DNA of 64,000 bases from Uruburuella testudinis (GTDB taxonomy: Bacteria > Pseudomonadota > Gammaproteobacteria > Burkholderiales > Neisseriaceae). The notes under the pieces are model-generated. The model saw nothing but the letters and a program-made list of their open reading frames with translations, searched no databases and was not told the origin of the DNA. Positions 18,761 to 27,765 of this stretch are shown here, in pieces. Where the stretch lies: contig NZ_CP091508.1 in NCBI RefSeq assembly GCF_022870865.1, positions 1,984,001 to 2,048,000 of the forward strand, read 5' to 3'. The position numbers and the translations under genes are program-made. How positions within the stretch are numbered: position 1 is the first letter of the stretch; each line of letters opens with the position of its first letter.

Positions 18761-19249
18761 ATGTTCACCATTCTGATGATTCTCGGCCTGATTGCCCTGC
18801 TGATCGGCCTGCTCGGCACCATTTATCCGGCCATTCCCGGCCTCGGCCTGATGTTTGCCGGCGCCTGGCTTTTAGCTTATGCCGGCGACTATCAGATTAT
18901 CGGCAGCGGCACACTGATTTTTCTCGGCATTGTGGCCGCCGTCGGCACCGCCATGGATTATGTGGCCGGCATGCTGGGGGCAAAATTTACCGGCGCCAGC
19001 AAAACAGCGGTGTGGGGCGCATTAATCGGCGGCATCATCGGTGTCTTTTTCTCATTGCCCGGCCTGCTGCTCGGCCCCTTGCTGGGCGCCGGCATCGGCG
19101 AATTTTGGGCGCGTAAAGATTTATGGTCGGCCGGCAAAGTAGGCGCGGGCACTTTTGTCGGCTTTATTATCGGCGTGATTGCCAAAGTGGGCTGCGCACT
19201 CACCATCGTGCTCACATTGGCCGTGATGGGCATCATCAGTCTGTTTTAA
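18761..19249 (+). CDS. DUF456 family membrane protein
   Basis: A 162-residue, very hydrophobic protein with about four to five membrane segments, glycine-rich throughout. TIYPAIPGLGLMFAGAWLLA, the VAGMLGAKFTGASK connecting loop and the GALIGGIIGVFFSLPGLL / GPLLGAGIGEF repeats are typical of DUF456. No biochemical role is known for the family. A good ribosome binding site (AAGGAAA) precedes the ATG. It appears to be a single-gene unit ending before a DUS pair. Confidence 0.85.
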   Translation: MFTILMILGLIALLIGLLGTIYPAIPGLGLMFAGAWLLAYAGDYQIIGSGTLIFLGIVAAVGTAMDYVAGMLGAKFTGASKTAVWGALIGGIIGVFFSLPGLLLGPLLGAGIGEFWARKDLWSAGKVGAGTFVGFIIGVIAKVGCALTIVLTLAVMGIISLF

Positions 19250-19313
19250 CGGCTGCAAACCATTTGTTTTGAAACCATTTGTTTTGGTAAATAGCTATCC
19301 AATTAAAACCCAC

Positions 19314-19344
19314 AGGCCGTCTGAACATGATTTCAGACGGCCTG
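19314..19344. terminator. inverted DUS pair
   Basis: AGGCCGTCTGAA, a short loop and TTTCAGACGGCCT, between convergent genes. Confidence 0.65.
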
Positions 19345-19372
19345 CGGGTTGTGTTTGATATTATTCGGCGGT

Positions 19373-20068
19373 TTATTTATATTTTCCACCCGTACACGCC
19401 ACACCCAGCACCATGCCGTTTTCTTTTTCGGCCTGCCGCTCAAATTCAGGCAGCGGGTGCACACCCGGGCGGCGTTTCAGCAACACTAATCCGTATACCG
19501 CTGCGGCATGCGGCCACCAGCGGTCGCCGGCCGATTCCATAAAACGCCAGCGCCGCAGCGCTGCACGGCTGTTTACCGCCGGCACATACACCATAAATTG
19601 CCCCGCTTCAACGGCAAACCCCACACTTTTTGCCTGTCGCTTCAATTGCGGCAACGGCAGGCAGCGCTTTTTTTCAGGCAACCGGCTGCCGTCAAAACGA
19701 CGGCTGAACCGCCACAGCGAATGCGGATTAAAACCCGTGAGCACCAAACGGCCTTCAGGCTTTAGGGCGCGGTAAGCCTCCGCCAGCGCCAAATAAGGCC
19801 TTCCGCCGCATTCCAAGCCGTGCGGCATCAGCAGCAAATCGAGCGACTGCTCCGCCCACGCGCTTTCATCTGCCGCCATCTGCACATCAAGCCCCACGCA
19901 AATACGCTGTTCAGACGGCCATAACGGCCAATCAGGCATGCCCGTCTGCACCACCACATCCGCATATAAAGCCTGCGTGATTTTAGAAAAAAACTGCTGC
20001 TCGCGCGCCGCCGTGTAGCGCCCGGCTTCGGTTTCGGCAAACCACCTCATCACTGTTTCACTATTCAT
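19373..20068 (-). CDS. SAM-dependent methyltransferase-like protein (YafS-like)
   Basis: A 231-residue protein with a weak class I methyltransferase fold. LDLLLMPHGLE and YRALKPEGRLVLTGFNPHSLW are typical of post-motif strands in BioC/UbiE-like enzymes; motif I is poorly conserved. In many proteobacteria a similar gene (yafS) lies between gloB and rnhA near mltD. Here it is divergent from mltD across about 200 bp, which supports the YafS-like assignment. The substrate is unknown and activity is uncertain given the degenerate cofactor loop. Confidence 0.72.
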   Translation of the reverse strand: MNSETVMRWFAETEAGRYTAAREQQFFSKITQALYADVVVQTGMPDWPLWPSEQRICVGLDVQMAADESAWAEQSLDLLLMPHGLECGGRPYLALAEAYRALKPEGRLVLTGFNPHSLWRFSRRFDGSRLPEKKRCLPLPQLKRQAKSVGFAVEAGQFMVYVPAVNSRAALRRWRFMESAGDRWWPHAAAVYGLVLLKRRPGVHPLPEFERQAEKENGMVLGVACTGGKYK

Positions 20069-20265
20069 AAAACCACCTGTCGTTCAACAAACACATCATA
20101 CCGCCCCGCCCCTTATCGTTCAAAACCTTTCTTTATCAGCGGTCGGGCGATGCAAGTATCTAGAATTTTATAAGGAAATTAACATTTCAACAGCTTGACG
20201 ATACCCCTTTGAGCCAGTACTATCAGCCGAATTGAATGATTCTGAAGCTCTGATACCGAAACACT

Positions 20266-22299
20266 ATGGCAAAACTAAAATCAATTGTACTGGCCGTTGG
20301 CGGCCTTTCGGCGCTCTCGTGCGCGGCACTCAGCCACGCCGCCACCCCCAACCAAACCGGCATGGCCATGATGCGCCTGAATGCCGCTCTGACCGACCAA
20401 ACCGACACCCGTTTTGCCTCAGGCAGCCTTTGGAACAGCTTACGCAAAGACTTCCGCATGGCCGAAGTCAATACCGAGCTGGTGCGCCGCCACGAAACCA
20501 AGCTTGCCGCCGGCCGTGCCTATTTCGACCGCACCATCAACCGCAGCAAACCCTATATGTATCATATTGCCCACGAAGTCAAAAAGCGCAATATGCCGGC
20601 CGAAATCGCCCTGCTGCCCTTTATTGAAAGCGCCTTCGTCACCAAGGCCAAATCACCGGTAGGCGCCTCGGGGCTGTGGCAGTTTATGCCCGCCACCGGC
20701 CGCCATTACGGCCTTGAGCGTACCGCACTTTACGACGGCCGTCACGATGTATATGCCGCCACCGATGCCGCTTTAAACTACCTGCAATACCTGCACGGCC
20801 TGTTTGGCGACTGGTCGCTGGCGCTGGCCGCCTACAACTGGGGCGAAGGCAACCTCGGCCGCGCCATCAACCGCACCCGCGCCCAAGGCCTTGAGCCGGT
20901 GTATGAAAACATCCGCATGCCGAATGAAACCCGCAATTACGTGCCCAAACTGCTGGCCGTGCGCAATATCGTCAGCAACCCGCAGATGTTCGGCCTGAAT
21001 CTGAGCGAAATCGACAACAAACCTTATTTCAAAACCCTCACCCTCGACCAACCCGCCGACATCAGCGCCATCGCCCGTCTGGCAGGCATCAGCGAGAGTG
21101 AATTTCTGACACTCAATCCGGCATTTAACGCGCCGGTCTTTATTCCCAAAAGCAACCGCAAACTGCTGCTGCCGGCAACAGCCGCAGCCACTTTTGAAAA
21201 AAATTACCGCAACGCCAAACCCGAAACCCTGCTCTCATGGGACGTATACACCCCCTTTTCCAGCACCAGCCTGAGCAGCATCGCCGCCCAAACCGGCATG
21301 AGCGTGGCTGAAATCAAACGTCTCAACAGCATGAGCGGCAACACCGTCAGCGCTGGCCGCAGCATTCTGGTGGCCAAAAACAGCCTGAACAACAGCAGCT
21401 TCGGCAGCGAAAGCCTGAATCTGGCCGCCATCGACAGCGACAACAGCCCCGACACCTACCGATCCAACATGCCCGTGATGCAGCCGATGCCCGATAACAC
21501 AGCCGCGCTGGCTTCAGCACGACCGGCAACACCCGCAGCCGCGCCCATCACCGTGGCGCGCATCGAAGCTTCAGGCAACCCTTATTCGGGCCGTCCGCAA
21601 ATCGTAGCCGCACAAACCCGTCCGCTGCCCGAGCCGGCCAACACAGCCGCTGCCGACATCCGCATCCAAGCCGCCCAACCTGTGGCCGCAGCCACCGCCC
21701 CGTTTGAAGCGCCGACAGCCGAACTGACAGCTATTGCCGTCAACAGTCCGCTGCCGCTGCCGACACAGCCCGGCGTTGCCGCCGAAAGCGATGACCCGCT
21801 GCTGGCGCTGGCACAAGAATCCACCATGCGCATCAATGCGGCCGAAAGCGTACGCAACGTGATTGCCCAAGCCGATGCCGACAACGCCGCACGCCTCCGC
21901 ACCGAACAGGCAGCCGCCACCCGCGCCAAACAACAGCAACGCACCGAAACACGCCTGGCGCGCGCCAATACCGCGCCGCAGACAGCCGCCGGCAGCCACC
22001 GCGTAGTGGAAGGCGACACTTTGTTTAATATTTCGCAACGCTATAACGTCAGCGTTGCCGACTTGATTACTGCCAATAACATCACCGGCAACAATATCCG
22101 CCGCGGTCAGGTATTGAAAGTCGCGGCGGCGGCCAATCAGCGCAGCACCGTGCGCAATGTTTCCTACACCGTGCGCAAAGGCGACACCCTGAACACCATT
22201 GCCAACCGCTTCAATGTCGATGTCAACGACATCCGCCGCTGGAACCGAAACACCCGCACCATCACCCCCGGCCAGCGTTTGAAATTGATCGGCAGCTGA
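20266..22299 (+). CDS. mltD: membrane-bound lytic murein transglycosylase D
   Basis: A 677-residue muralytic enzyme. Residues 1-26 are a signal peptide (ending LSHA-AT) with no convincing lipobox. The SLT catalytic domain spans about 90-230: LLPFIESAF with catalytic Glu121, GASGLWQFMPATGR, and LALAAYNWGEGN. After an alanine/proline-rich linker (about 410-570) come two clear C-terminal LysM repeats (HRVVEGDTLFNISQRYNVS and YTVRKGDTLNTIANRFNVD); a degenerate LysM-like unit lies near residue 330. It cleaves peptidoglycan to 1,6-anhydro products. E. coli MltD is shorter (452); the extra length is in the linker. Confidence 0.92.
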   Translation: MAKLKSIVLAVGGLSALSCAALSHAATPNQTGMAMMRLNAALTDQTDTRFASGSLWNSLRKDFRMAEVNTELVRRHETKLAAGRAYFDRTINRSKPYMYHIAHEVKKRNMPAEIALLPFIESAFVTKAKSPVGASGLWQFMPATGRHYGLERTALYDGRHDVYAATDAALNYLQYLHGLFGDWSLALAAYNWGEGNLGRAINRTRAQGLEPVYENIRMPNETRNYVPKLLAVRNIVSNPQMFGLNLSEIDNKPYFKTLTLDQPADISAIARLAGISESEFLTLNPAFNAPVFIPKSNRKLLLPATAAATFEKNYRNAKPETLLSWDVYTPFSSTSLSSIAAQTGMSVAEIKRLNSMSGNTVSAGRSILVAKNSLNNSSFGSESLNLAAIDSDNSPDTYRSNMPVMQPMPDNTAALASARPATPAAAPITVARIEASGNPYSGRPQIVAAQTRPLPEPANTAAADIRIQAAQPVAAATAPFEAPTAELTAIAVNSPLPLPTQPGVAAESDDPLLALAQESTMRINAAESVRNVIAQADADNAARLRTEQAAATRAKQQQRTETRLARANTAPQTAAGSHRVVEGDTLFNISQRYNVSVADLITANNITGNNIRRGQVLKVAAAANQRSTVRNVSYTVRKGDTLNTIANRFNVDVNDIRRWNRNTRTITPGQRLKLIGS

Positions 22300-22311
22300 A
22301 AAAGCGCATAA

Positions 22312-22338
22312 AAAACACCCCTGAATCAGGGGTGTTTT
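22312..22338 (+). terminator. rho-independent terminator of mltD
   Basis: ACACCCCTGA and TCAGGGGTGT form a strong stem followed by TTTTGTTT. Confidence 0.85.
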
Positions 22339-22377
22339 GTTTCGCCGTTAAACTTAATATGTTGAAAACCGATTTTC

Positions 22378-22434
22378 CTATTCATTCACAAAAATAAGTC
22401 AACAAGGCGGCAAGCCGAAGACAGTACCGCAAGT
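22378..22434. repeat. family 2 repeat, partial, abutting a family 3 copy
   Basis: CATTCACAAAAATAAGTC with ACAAGGCGGCAAGCCGAAG is the left part of family 2. It runs directly into the family 3 element at 22435. Confidence 0.5.
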
Positions 22435-22533
22435 GCAGGTCGGATACTTGTATCCGACAAATTATTCAATATTCTTGTGATGCCCAATGATTTTGGCCGT
22501 CTGAAACATGTCGGATTCGAGCATCCGACCCAC
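22435..22533 (-). repeat. family 3 repeat (paired TCGGAT hairpins)
   Basis: About 99 bp bounded by TCGGATACTTGTATCCGACA and TCGGATTCGAGCATCCGAC, two short hairpins. The reverse complement closely matches 60627-60724. A DUS lies inside this copy (22496-22505); the other copy has a degenerate version at the same place. Confidence 0.7.
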
Positions 22534-22578
22534 ATCGTGTATCGCATGGATTCTGTTCACAAAAACCTTGCACCCTAC

Positions 22579-22619
22579 ACAGGCCGTCTGAAAAAATGCT
22601 TTCAGACGGCCTTTTATCA
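22579..22619. terminator. inverted DUS pair with T-run
   Basis: AGGCCGTCTGAAAA and CTTTCAGACGGCC then TTTTAT. It lies in the 681-bp gap between mltD and the PheC-like gene, which otherwise holds repeats and AT-rich DNA with no gene seen. Confidence 0.65.
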
Positions 22620-22649
22620 TGCACAGTAAAGCAGCAGCACAATAATAGC

Positions 22650-22713
22650 GATTGATAAAAACAACCTAACGCCGTGGGTTCGCCTGCTTCACTTACTTTT
22701 ATGAATGGTTATA
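22650..22713. repeat. family 2 repeat, short copy
   Basis: ATTGATAAAAACAACCTAAC and CACTTACTTTTATGAATGG flank a short GTGGGTTCGCCTGC interior, a shortened family 2 unit. Confidence 0.5.
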
Positions 22714-22980
22714 AAGCTGCATCAATAACGCGGTTCAGCAGAAAATCAAATACCCAAAATCATGACAATCGGTTTATCTGCTGTTTCATGCAACCGGTCG
22801 AAAAAAGCAGCCTTCTTTCTTTTGCACGCCTTTATTCGCATTTAGCATCAATTCAGCAACCATAACCGCAAAAAAGACCAACAAACCGCTTTCAGACGGC
22901 ATTATCTGCTTAAGCGATTATTTTAATAAATGTAAATTTATGATTAAGATAAGCCGTTTGAACCCACCGGAGCATCTGTC

Positions 22981-23748
22981 ATGAAAAAAACCGTTTTATT
23001 TATCTTGCTTACCGCTGCCGTTTCTGCACAAGCACAAACACCCGATACCCTCGCCCGCGTGATGGAAAGCAAGCAGTTGCGCGTATGCTCGCCGGGCGAC
23101 TACAAACCGTTCAGCTTCGAGCGCAACGGCCGCTTTGAAGGCATCGATAACGATTTAATCACCAGCCTGGCCAAAAGCCTGGAAGCCGAAACGGTAATGG
23201 TGAAAACCAGCTGGCCGAATCTGATGAAAGATTTCACTGCCGGCAAATGCGATATCGCCATCGGCGGCATTTCGATTACCTTACCGCGCCAACAGCAGGC
23301 TTTGTTTAGCGAACCTTATTTCACCAACGGCAAAACCCCGCTGGTGCGCTGTGCCGATGTCAAAAAATATCAAACCATCGAAGCCATCAACCGCCCCAAT
23401 GTGCGCATCGTCGCCAACCCCGGCGGCAGCAATGAAAACTTCGCCCGCACGGCATTAAGCCGGGCAAACCTGACCATGCATCCCGAAAACCTGACCATTT
23501 TCCAAGAAATCATCGACAACCGCGCCGATGTATTCGTGACCGAAGCCGCTGAAGCCATCGTTAAAAGCCATGAACATAAAAATATTCTCTGCGGCGTCAA
23601 CCCCGAACAGCCGCTGCGCCCCGCCCAAAACGGCTGGCTGATTCCCAACCGCGATTTCCGCTTTAAAGCCTATGTCGACCAATTTCTGCATTTAGAAAAA
23701 TTATCAGGCAATCTAAACACCACCATCAACCGTTGGCTGCCGCGCTGA
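22981..23748 (+). CDS. periplasmic cyclohexadienyl dehydratase-like protein (PheC family)
   Basis: A 255-residue SBP_bac_3-fold protein with signal peptide KTVLFILLTAAVSAQAQ. It resembles PheC more than an amino-acid ABC receptor: VCSPGDYKPFSF, TSWPNLMKDF, GGISITLPRQQQALFSEPYF, NPGGSNENFAR, HPENLTIFQEIIDNRADVFVTEAAEA and YVDQFLHLEKLSG follow the P. aeruginosa PheC pattern almost block for block. PheC makes phenylpyruvate from prephenate, or phenylalanine from arogenate, in the periplasm. No ABC permease or ATPase lies nearby, which favours an enzyme over a transport receptor. Activity is not proven by sequence. Confidence 0.78.
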   Translation: MKKTVLFILLTAAVSAQAQTPDTLARVMESKQLRVCSPGDYKPFSFERNGRFEGIDNDLITSLAKSLEAETVMVKTSWPNLMKDFTAGKCDIAIGGISITLPRQQQALFSEPYFTNGKTPLVRCADVKKYQTIEAINRPNVRIVANPGGSNENFARTALSRANLTMHPENLTIFQEIIDNRADVFVTEAAEAIVKSHEHKNILCGVNPEQPLRPAQNGWLIPNRDFRFKAYVDQFLHLEKLSGNLNTTINRWLPR

Positions 23749-23883
23749 CCCGAAAACCACCGGCACCGCCGCACAATCTGAACAGCCATTTTTTTCAGGC
23801 GGCGGCATATTTCATAAAAATTAGAAAAAACTTATTCAAACTATAAAAAATCTTAGTTATAATACAGAAAAACTTTCAATACG

Positions 23884-24046
23884 AGGGTATCCTACCATCG
23901 TTTATGAAGGAACTTTTACCCCTGATAATGCAGATGCAAGGAAAACACAATAAGATTGAACATCTTACAAGGATTTATAATTAACACGGCAGATGCGTTT
24001 TTCAGAAGTAAAAAGCACCCGTAAATCGAATGCTTAGGCCCTAGGG
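23884..24046. repeat. family 1 repeat, diverged full-length copy
   Basis: The internal blocks AATGCAGATGCAAGG, AAGATTGAACATCTTACAAGG and GGCAGATGCGTTTTTCAG are recognisable, and CACCCGTAAATCGAATG marks the right part. This copy is more diverged than others and lies immediately upstream of recN. Confidence 0.65.
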
Positions 24047-24088
24047 CTTCCCAACCGCCTCAAACCGCCCGGCCCATAAGGACACACC

Positions 24089-25750
24089 ATGCTTTTGGCA
24101 CTTTCATTGCGCGATTTTGTGATTGTCGAACAACTCAACCTGAACTTCCAAACCGGTTTCACCGTGCTCACCGGCGAAACCGGGGCCGGCAAATCCATTA
24201 CATTGGATGCGCTCGGGCTGCTGCTGGGTGATAAAGCCGATTTCAGCCAAGTGCGCAGCGGCGCCAAAGAAGCCCGCCTCTCCGCCTTATTCGACATCAG
24301 CGCCCTGCCGCAACTGCAAGCCGGTCTGCGCGAACAAGGCCTGCTGGAAGAAGGTGCGGAAGAGCTCAGCATCCGCCGCATCATCGATGCCAAAGGCAAA
24401 AGCCGCAGCTTTCTCAACAATCAGGCCGCCACACTCACCCAATTGAAAGCCGTTGGTGAACAGCTTATCGACATTCACGGCCAAAACGCACACCATTCGC
24501 TCAACAAAGAAGCCGCCCAACGCCACCTGCTGGATGCCTTTGCCGGCAGCCTGCCCCAGGCCGAAACCGTCAAACAACACTATCAAAGCTGGATTGCCGC
24601 CCAAAAAGCCCTTTCCGAAGCCCACAGCCATGCCGAAAGCATTACCATCGAACGCGAACGGCTCGAATGGCAGTTTAATGAACTCAACCGGCTCGATCTG
24701 CAAAGCGGCGAATGGGAAACCTTGAGCCAAAGCCACGACAGCCTCGCGCATGCCGCCGAATTATTACAGGCCGCCGAGCAGGCCGGCGACTGCATTGATG
24801 GAGAAAACGGCATGCAAAGCCTGCTCTATCAATGTCAGAAGCTGCTGGGCAACCTGCAAAACATCGAACCGCGCTTTGCCGAAAGCCTCAACATGCTGGC
24901 CAGCATCGAAGCCGAGCTGGGCGAAGTCAGCGCCAATATGCGCGATGTAGCCGCCCGCGTCGAAATCAACCCCGACGAGCTGGCCGAGCAAGAGCAGCGC
25001 ATGAGTGAATTGATGAGCATGGCGCGGAAATACCGTGTCGAGCCGCAAGAATTGCCCGAAAAACTGGCCGAACTGGAACACGCCCTGCACAATCTGGATG
25101 CCGCCACCGATATCGCCGCCCTTGAAGCCGCGGCTGCCCGCAGCGAACACGATTATATGCAGGCTGCGCAAAAACTTTCCGCCTCTCGCCATGAAGCCGC
25201 CGCCGAGCTCAGTAGCGAAACCGGCAAACATATGCAGCACCTGGCCATGAAAGGCGCCCGCTTTCACATTGAGCTGCTGCCCTCTTCTCCTACTGCACAC
25301 GGCTTGGAGCAGGTGCAATATCAAGTGGCCGCCAACAAAGGCACGCCTTTGCGCCCGCTCAACAAAGTGGCCTCAGGCGGCGAACTTGCCCGCATCAGCC
25401 TGGCGCTGCAAGTTGTTACCAGCCGCTATACCCAAGTGCCCACCTTGATTTTTGATGAAGTTGACACCGGCATCGGCGGCGGCGTTGCCGAAATGGTCGG
25501 ACGTGCATTGCGTGCGCTGGGCAAACAACACCAAGTGCTTGCCGTTACCCACCTGCCGCAAGTTGCCAGCTGCGGCGAAAACCATTGGCAAGTATGCAAA
25601 CACAGTGAAGGCGAGCAGACCCTCAGCGAAATCAACATACTCACACCGGCGCAACGCATCGAAGAAATCGCCCGCATGCTCGGCGGCGAAACCATTACCG
25701 ACACCACCCGCAGCCATGCCAAAGAGCTGCTGGAATTGGCTGCAAAATAG
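24089..25750 (+). CDS. recN: DNA repair protein RecN
   Basis: A 553-residue SMC-like ATPase involved in double-strand break repair. Walker A GETGAGKS is at residues 29-36; the central 170-390 region is the coiled-coil arm, rich in Glu/Ala/Gln; the ABC signature ASGGELARISLAL and Walker B TLIFDEVDTGIGGG lie near the C-terminus, followed by the QVLAVTHLPQVAS H-loop. Length matches E. coli RecN (553). It stands alone, with a diverged family 1 repeat upstream and a repeat fragment just past the stop codon. In naturally transformable neisseriae RecN has also been linked to recombination of incoming DNA. Confidence 0.95.
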   Translation: MLLALSLRDFVIVEQLNLNFQTGFTVLTGETGAGKSITLDALGLLLGDKADFSQVRSGAKEARLSALFDISALPQLQAGLREQGLLEEGAEELSIRRIIDAKGKSRSFLNNQAATLTQLKAVGEQLIDIHGQNAHHSLNKEAAQRHLLDAFAGSLPQAETVKQHYQSWIAAQKALSEAHSHAESITIERERLEWQFNELNRLDLQSGEWETLSQSHDSLAHAAELLQAAEQAGDCIDGENGMQSLLYQCQKLLGNLQNIEPRFAESLNMLASIEAELGEVSANMRDVAARVEINPDELAEQEQRMSELMSMARKYRVEPQELPEKLAELEHALHNLDAATDIAALEAAAARSEHDYMQAAQKLSASRHEAAAELSSETGKHMQHLAMKGARFHIELLPSSPTAHGLEQVQYQVAANKGTPLRPLNKVASGGELARISLALQVVTSRYTQVPTLIFDEVDTGIGGGVAEMVGRALRALGKQHQVLAVTHLPQVASCGENHWQVCKHSEGEQTLSEINILTPAQRIEEIARMLGGETITDTTRSHAKELLELAAK

Positions 25751-25758
25751 CAACAGAT

Positions 25759-25808
25759 ACGCTTTCAGGAACACAAAATCCGTAAATCGAATGGCCCAAA
25801 CACCCTAA
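25759..25808. repeat. family 1 repeat, right-end fragment
   Basis: ACGCTTTCAGGAACACAAAA then CGTAAATCGAATGG and ACACCCTAA; only the right quarter of the element is present. Confidence 0.55.
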
Positions 25809-25899
25809 TGCAGCACTTCATTATTGTGAATTGAAGCCAGCCATCAGAATGGTTGATTGACTGCAATATCAAACCCTTCAGACGGCCTGTTATATTCAT

Positions 25900-26003
25900 A
25901 CCCATTCACAAAAATAACCTAACGGCATTGGCTCGCCTCGGCCTACTGGTTGTACGGTCTTCGGCTCACTCCTTGTTAGCTACTTTTGTAAATAGATAAT
26001 AAG
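25900..26003. repeat. family 2 repeat
   Basis: ACCCATTCACAAAAATAACC and GTTAGCTACTTTTGTAAATAG are the ends; GGCTCGCC and CTTCGGCTCACTCC lie inside. About 100 bp. Confidence 0.7.
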
Positions 26004-26133
26004 CTGAACGGCTATAAATAAACAGATAGATATTCGGATTCTGCAACGATTGAGGCCGTCTGAATGCTGTAAACATGAACTGTACCCCAAAAGTTGGACA
26101 CCCCCACCAACCCATGAAAGGTACAGTTTTCTT

Positions 26134-26484
26134 ATGTCTAAATACAGCCTACACTTCAAACATCAGGCCGTGATGCGTTATTATGCACTCAGAAGCCAAC
26201 AACGCACCGCAGACGAGCTTCAAATATCCCGAACCCACTTACGCCGATGGATTGCCGCCTACGAACGAGCAGGCATCCACGCGCTGGAGCACCCTCAAAG
26301 CACCATGTCCAAACAACGCAAAAACCCCTTTATTACCGACAAACCCGATGCCGAAAAAACACAGGCAGAGCTATTAGAAGAAGTCGCCTACCTCAGAGCG
26401 GAGAACGCTTATCTAAAAAAGCTCGATGCGCTGATGAAGCGCGCAAACCCAACCGAGAAAAAGCCCGCATCATCGAAGCATTAA
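26134..26484 (+). CDS. IS3-family transposase OrfA
   Basis: A 116-residue DNA-binding protein. An N-terminal helix-turn-helix is visible (HQAVMRYYALRSQQRTADEL then ISRTHLRRWIAAYE), and a leucine-zipper-like coil (KTQAELLEEVAYLRAENAYLK) follows. OrfA binds the element ends and regulates transposition. The start at 26134 fits the domain; the longer upstream reading runs through the IS end. A slippery A_AAA_AAG near codon 95 directs part of translation into OrfB. Confidence 0.88.
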   Translation: MSKYSLHFKHQAVMRYYALRSQQRTADELQISRTHLRRWIAAYERAGIHALEHPQSTMSKQRKNPFITDKPDAEKTQAELLEEVAYLRAENAYLKKLDALMKRANPTEKKPASSKH

Positions 26485-27290
26485 AAACAGAACACCCGCT
26501 AAAATATCTTTGCGAATCTGCCGAACTGTCACACAGCAGCTTCTACTTCAGCAGAAAAAGCAACCAAAAGCCCGACAAAGATCAGGCAGATATGGAAGCA
26601 GTATACGCCGTTTACCAGCAGCACAAAGGCTGTTACGGACAAAGGCGCATTGCCGCCGCACTGTCATGGAACACCAAGAAAGTAGCGCGGCTGATGAAAA
26701 AAATGAATTTGAAAGCCATCGTCAGAGCCAAGCGAAAATACTACCCGCCGGCGATGGGCGAAACATCCGAGAATCTGTTGAAGCGCAACTTTAACGCCAA
26801 CACACCCGACGAGAAATGGCTGACCGATGTCACCGAATTCAAATGCGACGGTCAAAAGCTGTATCTGTCGCCGATACTCGATTTGTATAACCGCGAAATC
26901 CGCAGCTATCACCTGTCGCGCCGCCCGAACAGCGAAATGGTAACGACCATGCTGTCACAGGCAGTGGCGCAACTGGGCGCACGCAAACCGATGCTGCACT
27001 CCGACCAGGGCGTATTGTATCGTTGCCATGCGTATCGTGAGCAATTGGCAGAGGCAGGCATCACCCAAAGCATGTCGCGCAAAGGCAATTGCTGGGATAA
27101 TGCGCCGATGGAGAGTTTTTTCGCAATATTGAAGACGGAATGTTTCTACAACCGGACTTTTGCTTCGATAGAGGAATTGGAGGCGGAAATACATGACTAT
27201 ATCCGCTACTACAATCATGAGCGATTGAGTTTGAATTTGAAAAAACTGAGCCCTGTGGCATACAGAACTCAGTTTGCAACCGCCGCTTGA
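26134..27290 (+). CDS. IS3-family transposase OrfAB, by -1 programmed frameshift
   Basis: The catalytic half is read in the -1 frame relative to OrfA and ends at 27290. The heptamer A_AAA_AAG lies at 26415-26421 exactly in OrfA phase. The rve/DDE domain is intact: TDVTEFKCDGQKLYLSPILD (first Asp), HSDQGVLYRCHAY (second Asp) and MSRKGNCWDNAPMESFFAIL (catalytic Glu). An upstream HTH_21 block (YQQHKGCYGQRRIAAALS) is present. Expected product is about 385 residues. Confidence 0.88.
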
Positions 27291-27441
27291 AGCGTGATTG
27301 ATTCAGCGGTTTGAAAATATCCAAGATTTGGGGGGCAGTTCAACATTCAGACGGCCTCATATACACACAAATATACATCTGTTTAGGTCACATCATTCTA
27401 TTGATAAACCGCTACCGACAACAGATACTGCTACCCACATT

Positions 27442-27765
27442 CTAGAACTTTCTCATCATTCGATTCGCAGAGCTTTGCGAATCGCGCCAATATTTCCAAA
27501 GCAGCAATGCCGCCCCCATCAACAGCCGTTGGCGCCAGCGTAACGGTAAAAATACGCTGTTCCACAACAGGCGGCTGGAAGGCAGGCCGTTGCTCAGGCT
27601 GAGTGCTTGATGCGTTAAACCCACCGCCTTGTTGAAACCGCTGTCGATAATGCTTTGCTGCTCACGTGCTTTTTGCTGTTTAAGATATTCCGCTGCAATT
27701 TTCAAGCGGGTCAGCTGCGCTTGCAACTCCAGCAACTCCCGTTGTTCGTTGGCATTTATTTTCAT
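27442..27765 (-). CDS. small YqjK-like protein
   Basis: A 107-residue protein with a charged N-terminal coil (QRELLELQAQLTRLKIAAEYL) followed by a short amphipathic stretch with tryptophans (LPLRWRQRLLMGAALLLWKYW) and a basic tail. Size and layout match the YqjK-like proteins found after yqjE in many proteobacteria, though sequence identity cannot be measured here. Its ATG overlaps the upstream yqjE-like stop codon (ATGA), so translation is probably coupled. ATG at 27765 follows AAAGGAG. Confidence 0.65.
   Translation of the reverse strand: MKINANEQRELLELQAQLTRLKIAAEYLKQQKAREQQSIIDSGFNKAVGLTHQALSLSNGLPSSRLLWNSVFLPLRWRQRLLMGAALLLWKYWRDSQSSANRMMRKF

Larger units (their letters stand above)
26076..27342 (+). 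mobile_element. IS3-family insertion sequence (IS150-like)
   Basis: A 1267-bp element with imperfect inverted ends: left TGAACTGTACCCCAAAAG, right (reverse complement) TGAACTGCCCCCCAAATC. It is flanked by a 3-bp direct repeat ACA (26073-26075 and 27343-27345), the usual IS3-family target duplication. It encodes OrfA and an OrfAB fusion. It has landed in the loop of an inverted DUS pair; removing it restores a perfect hairpin. All parts look intact. Confidence 0.92.
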
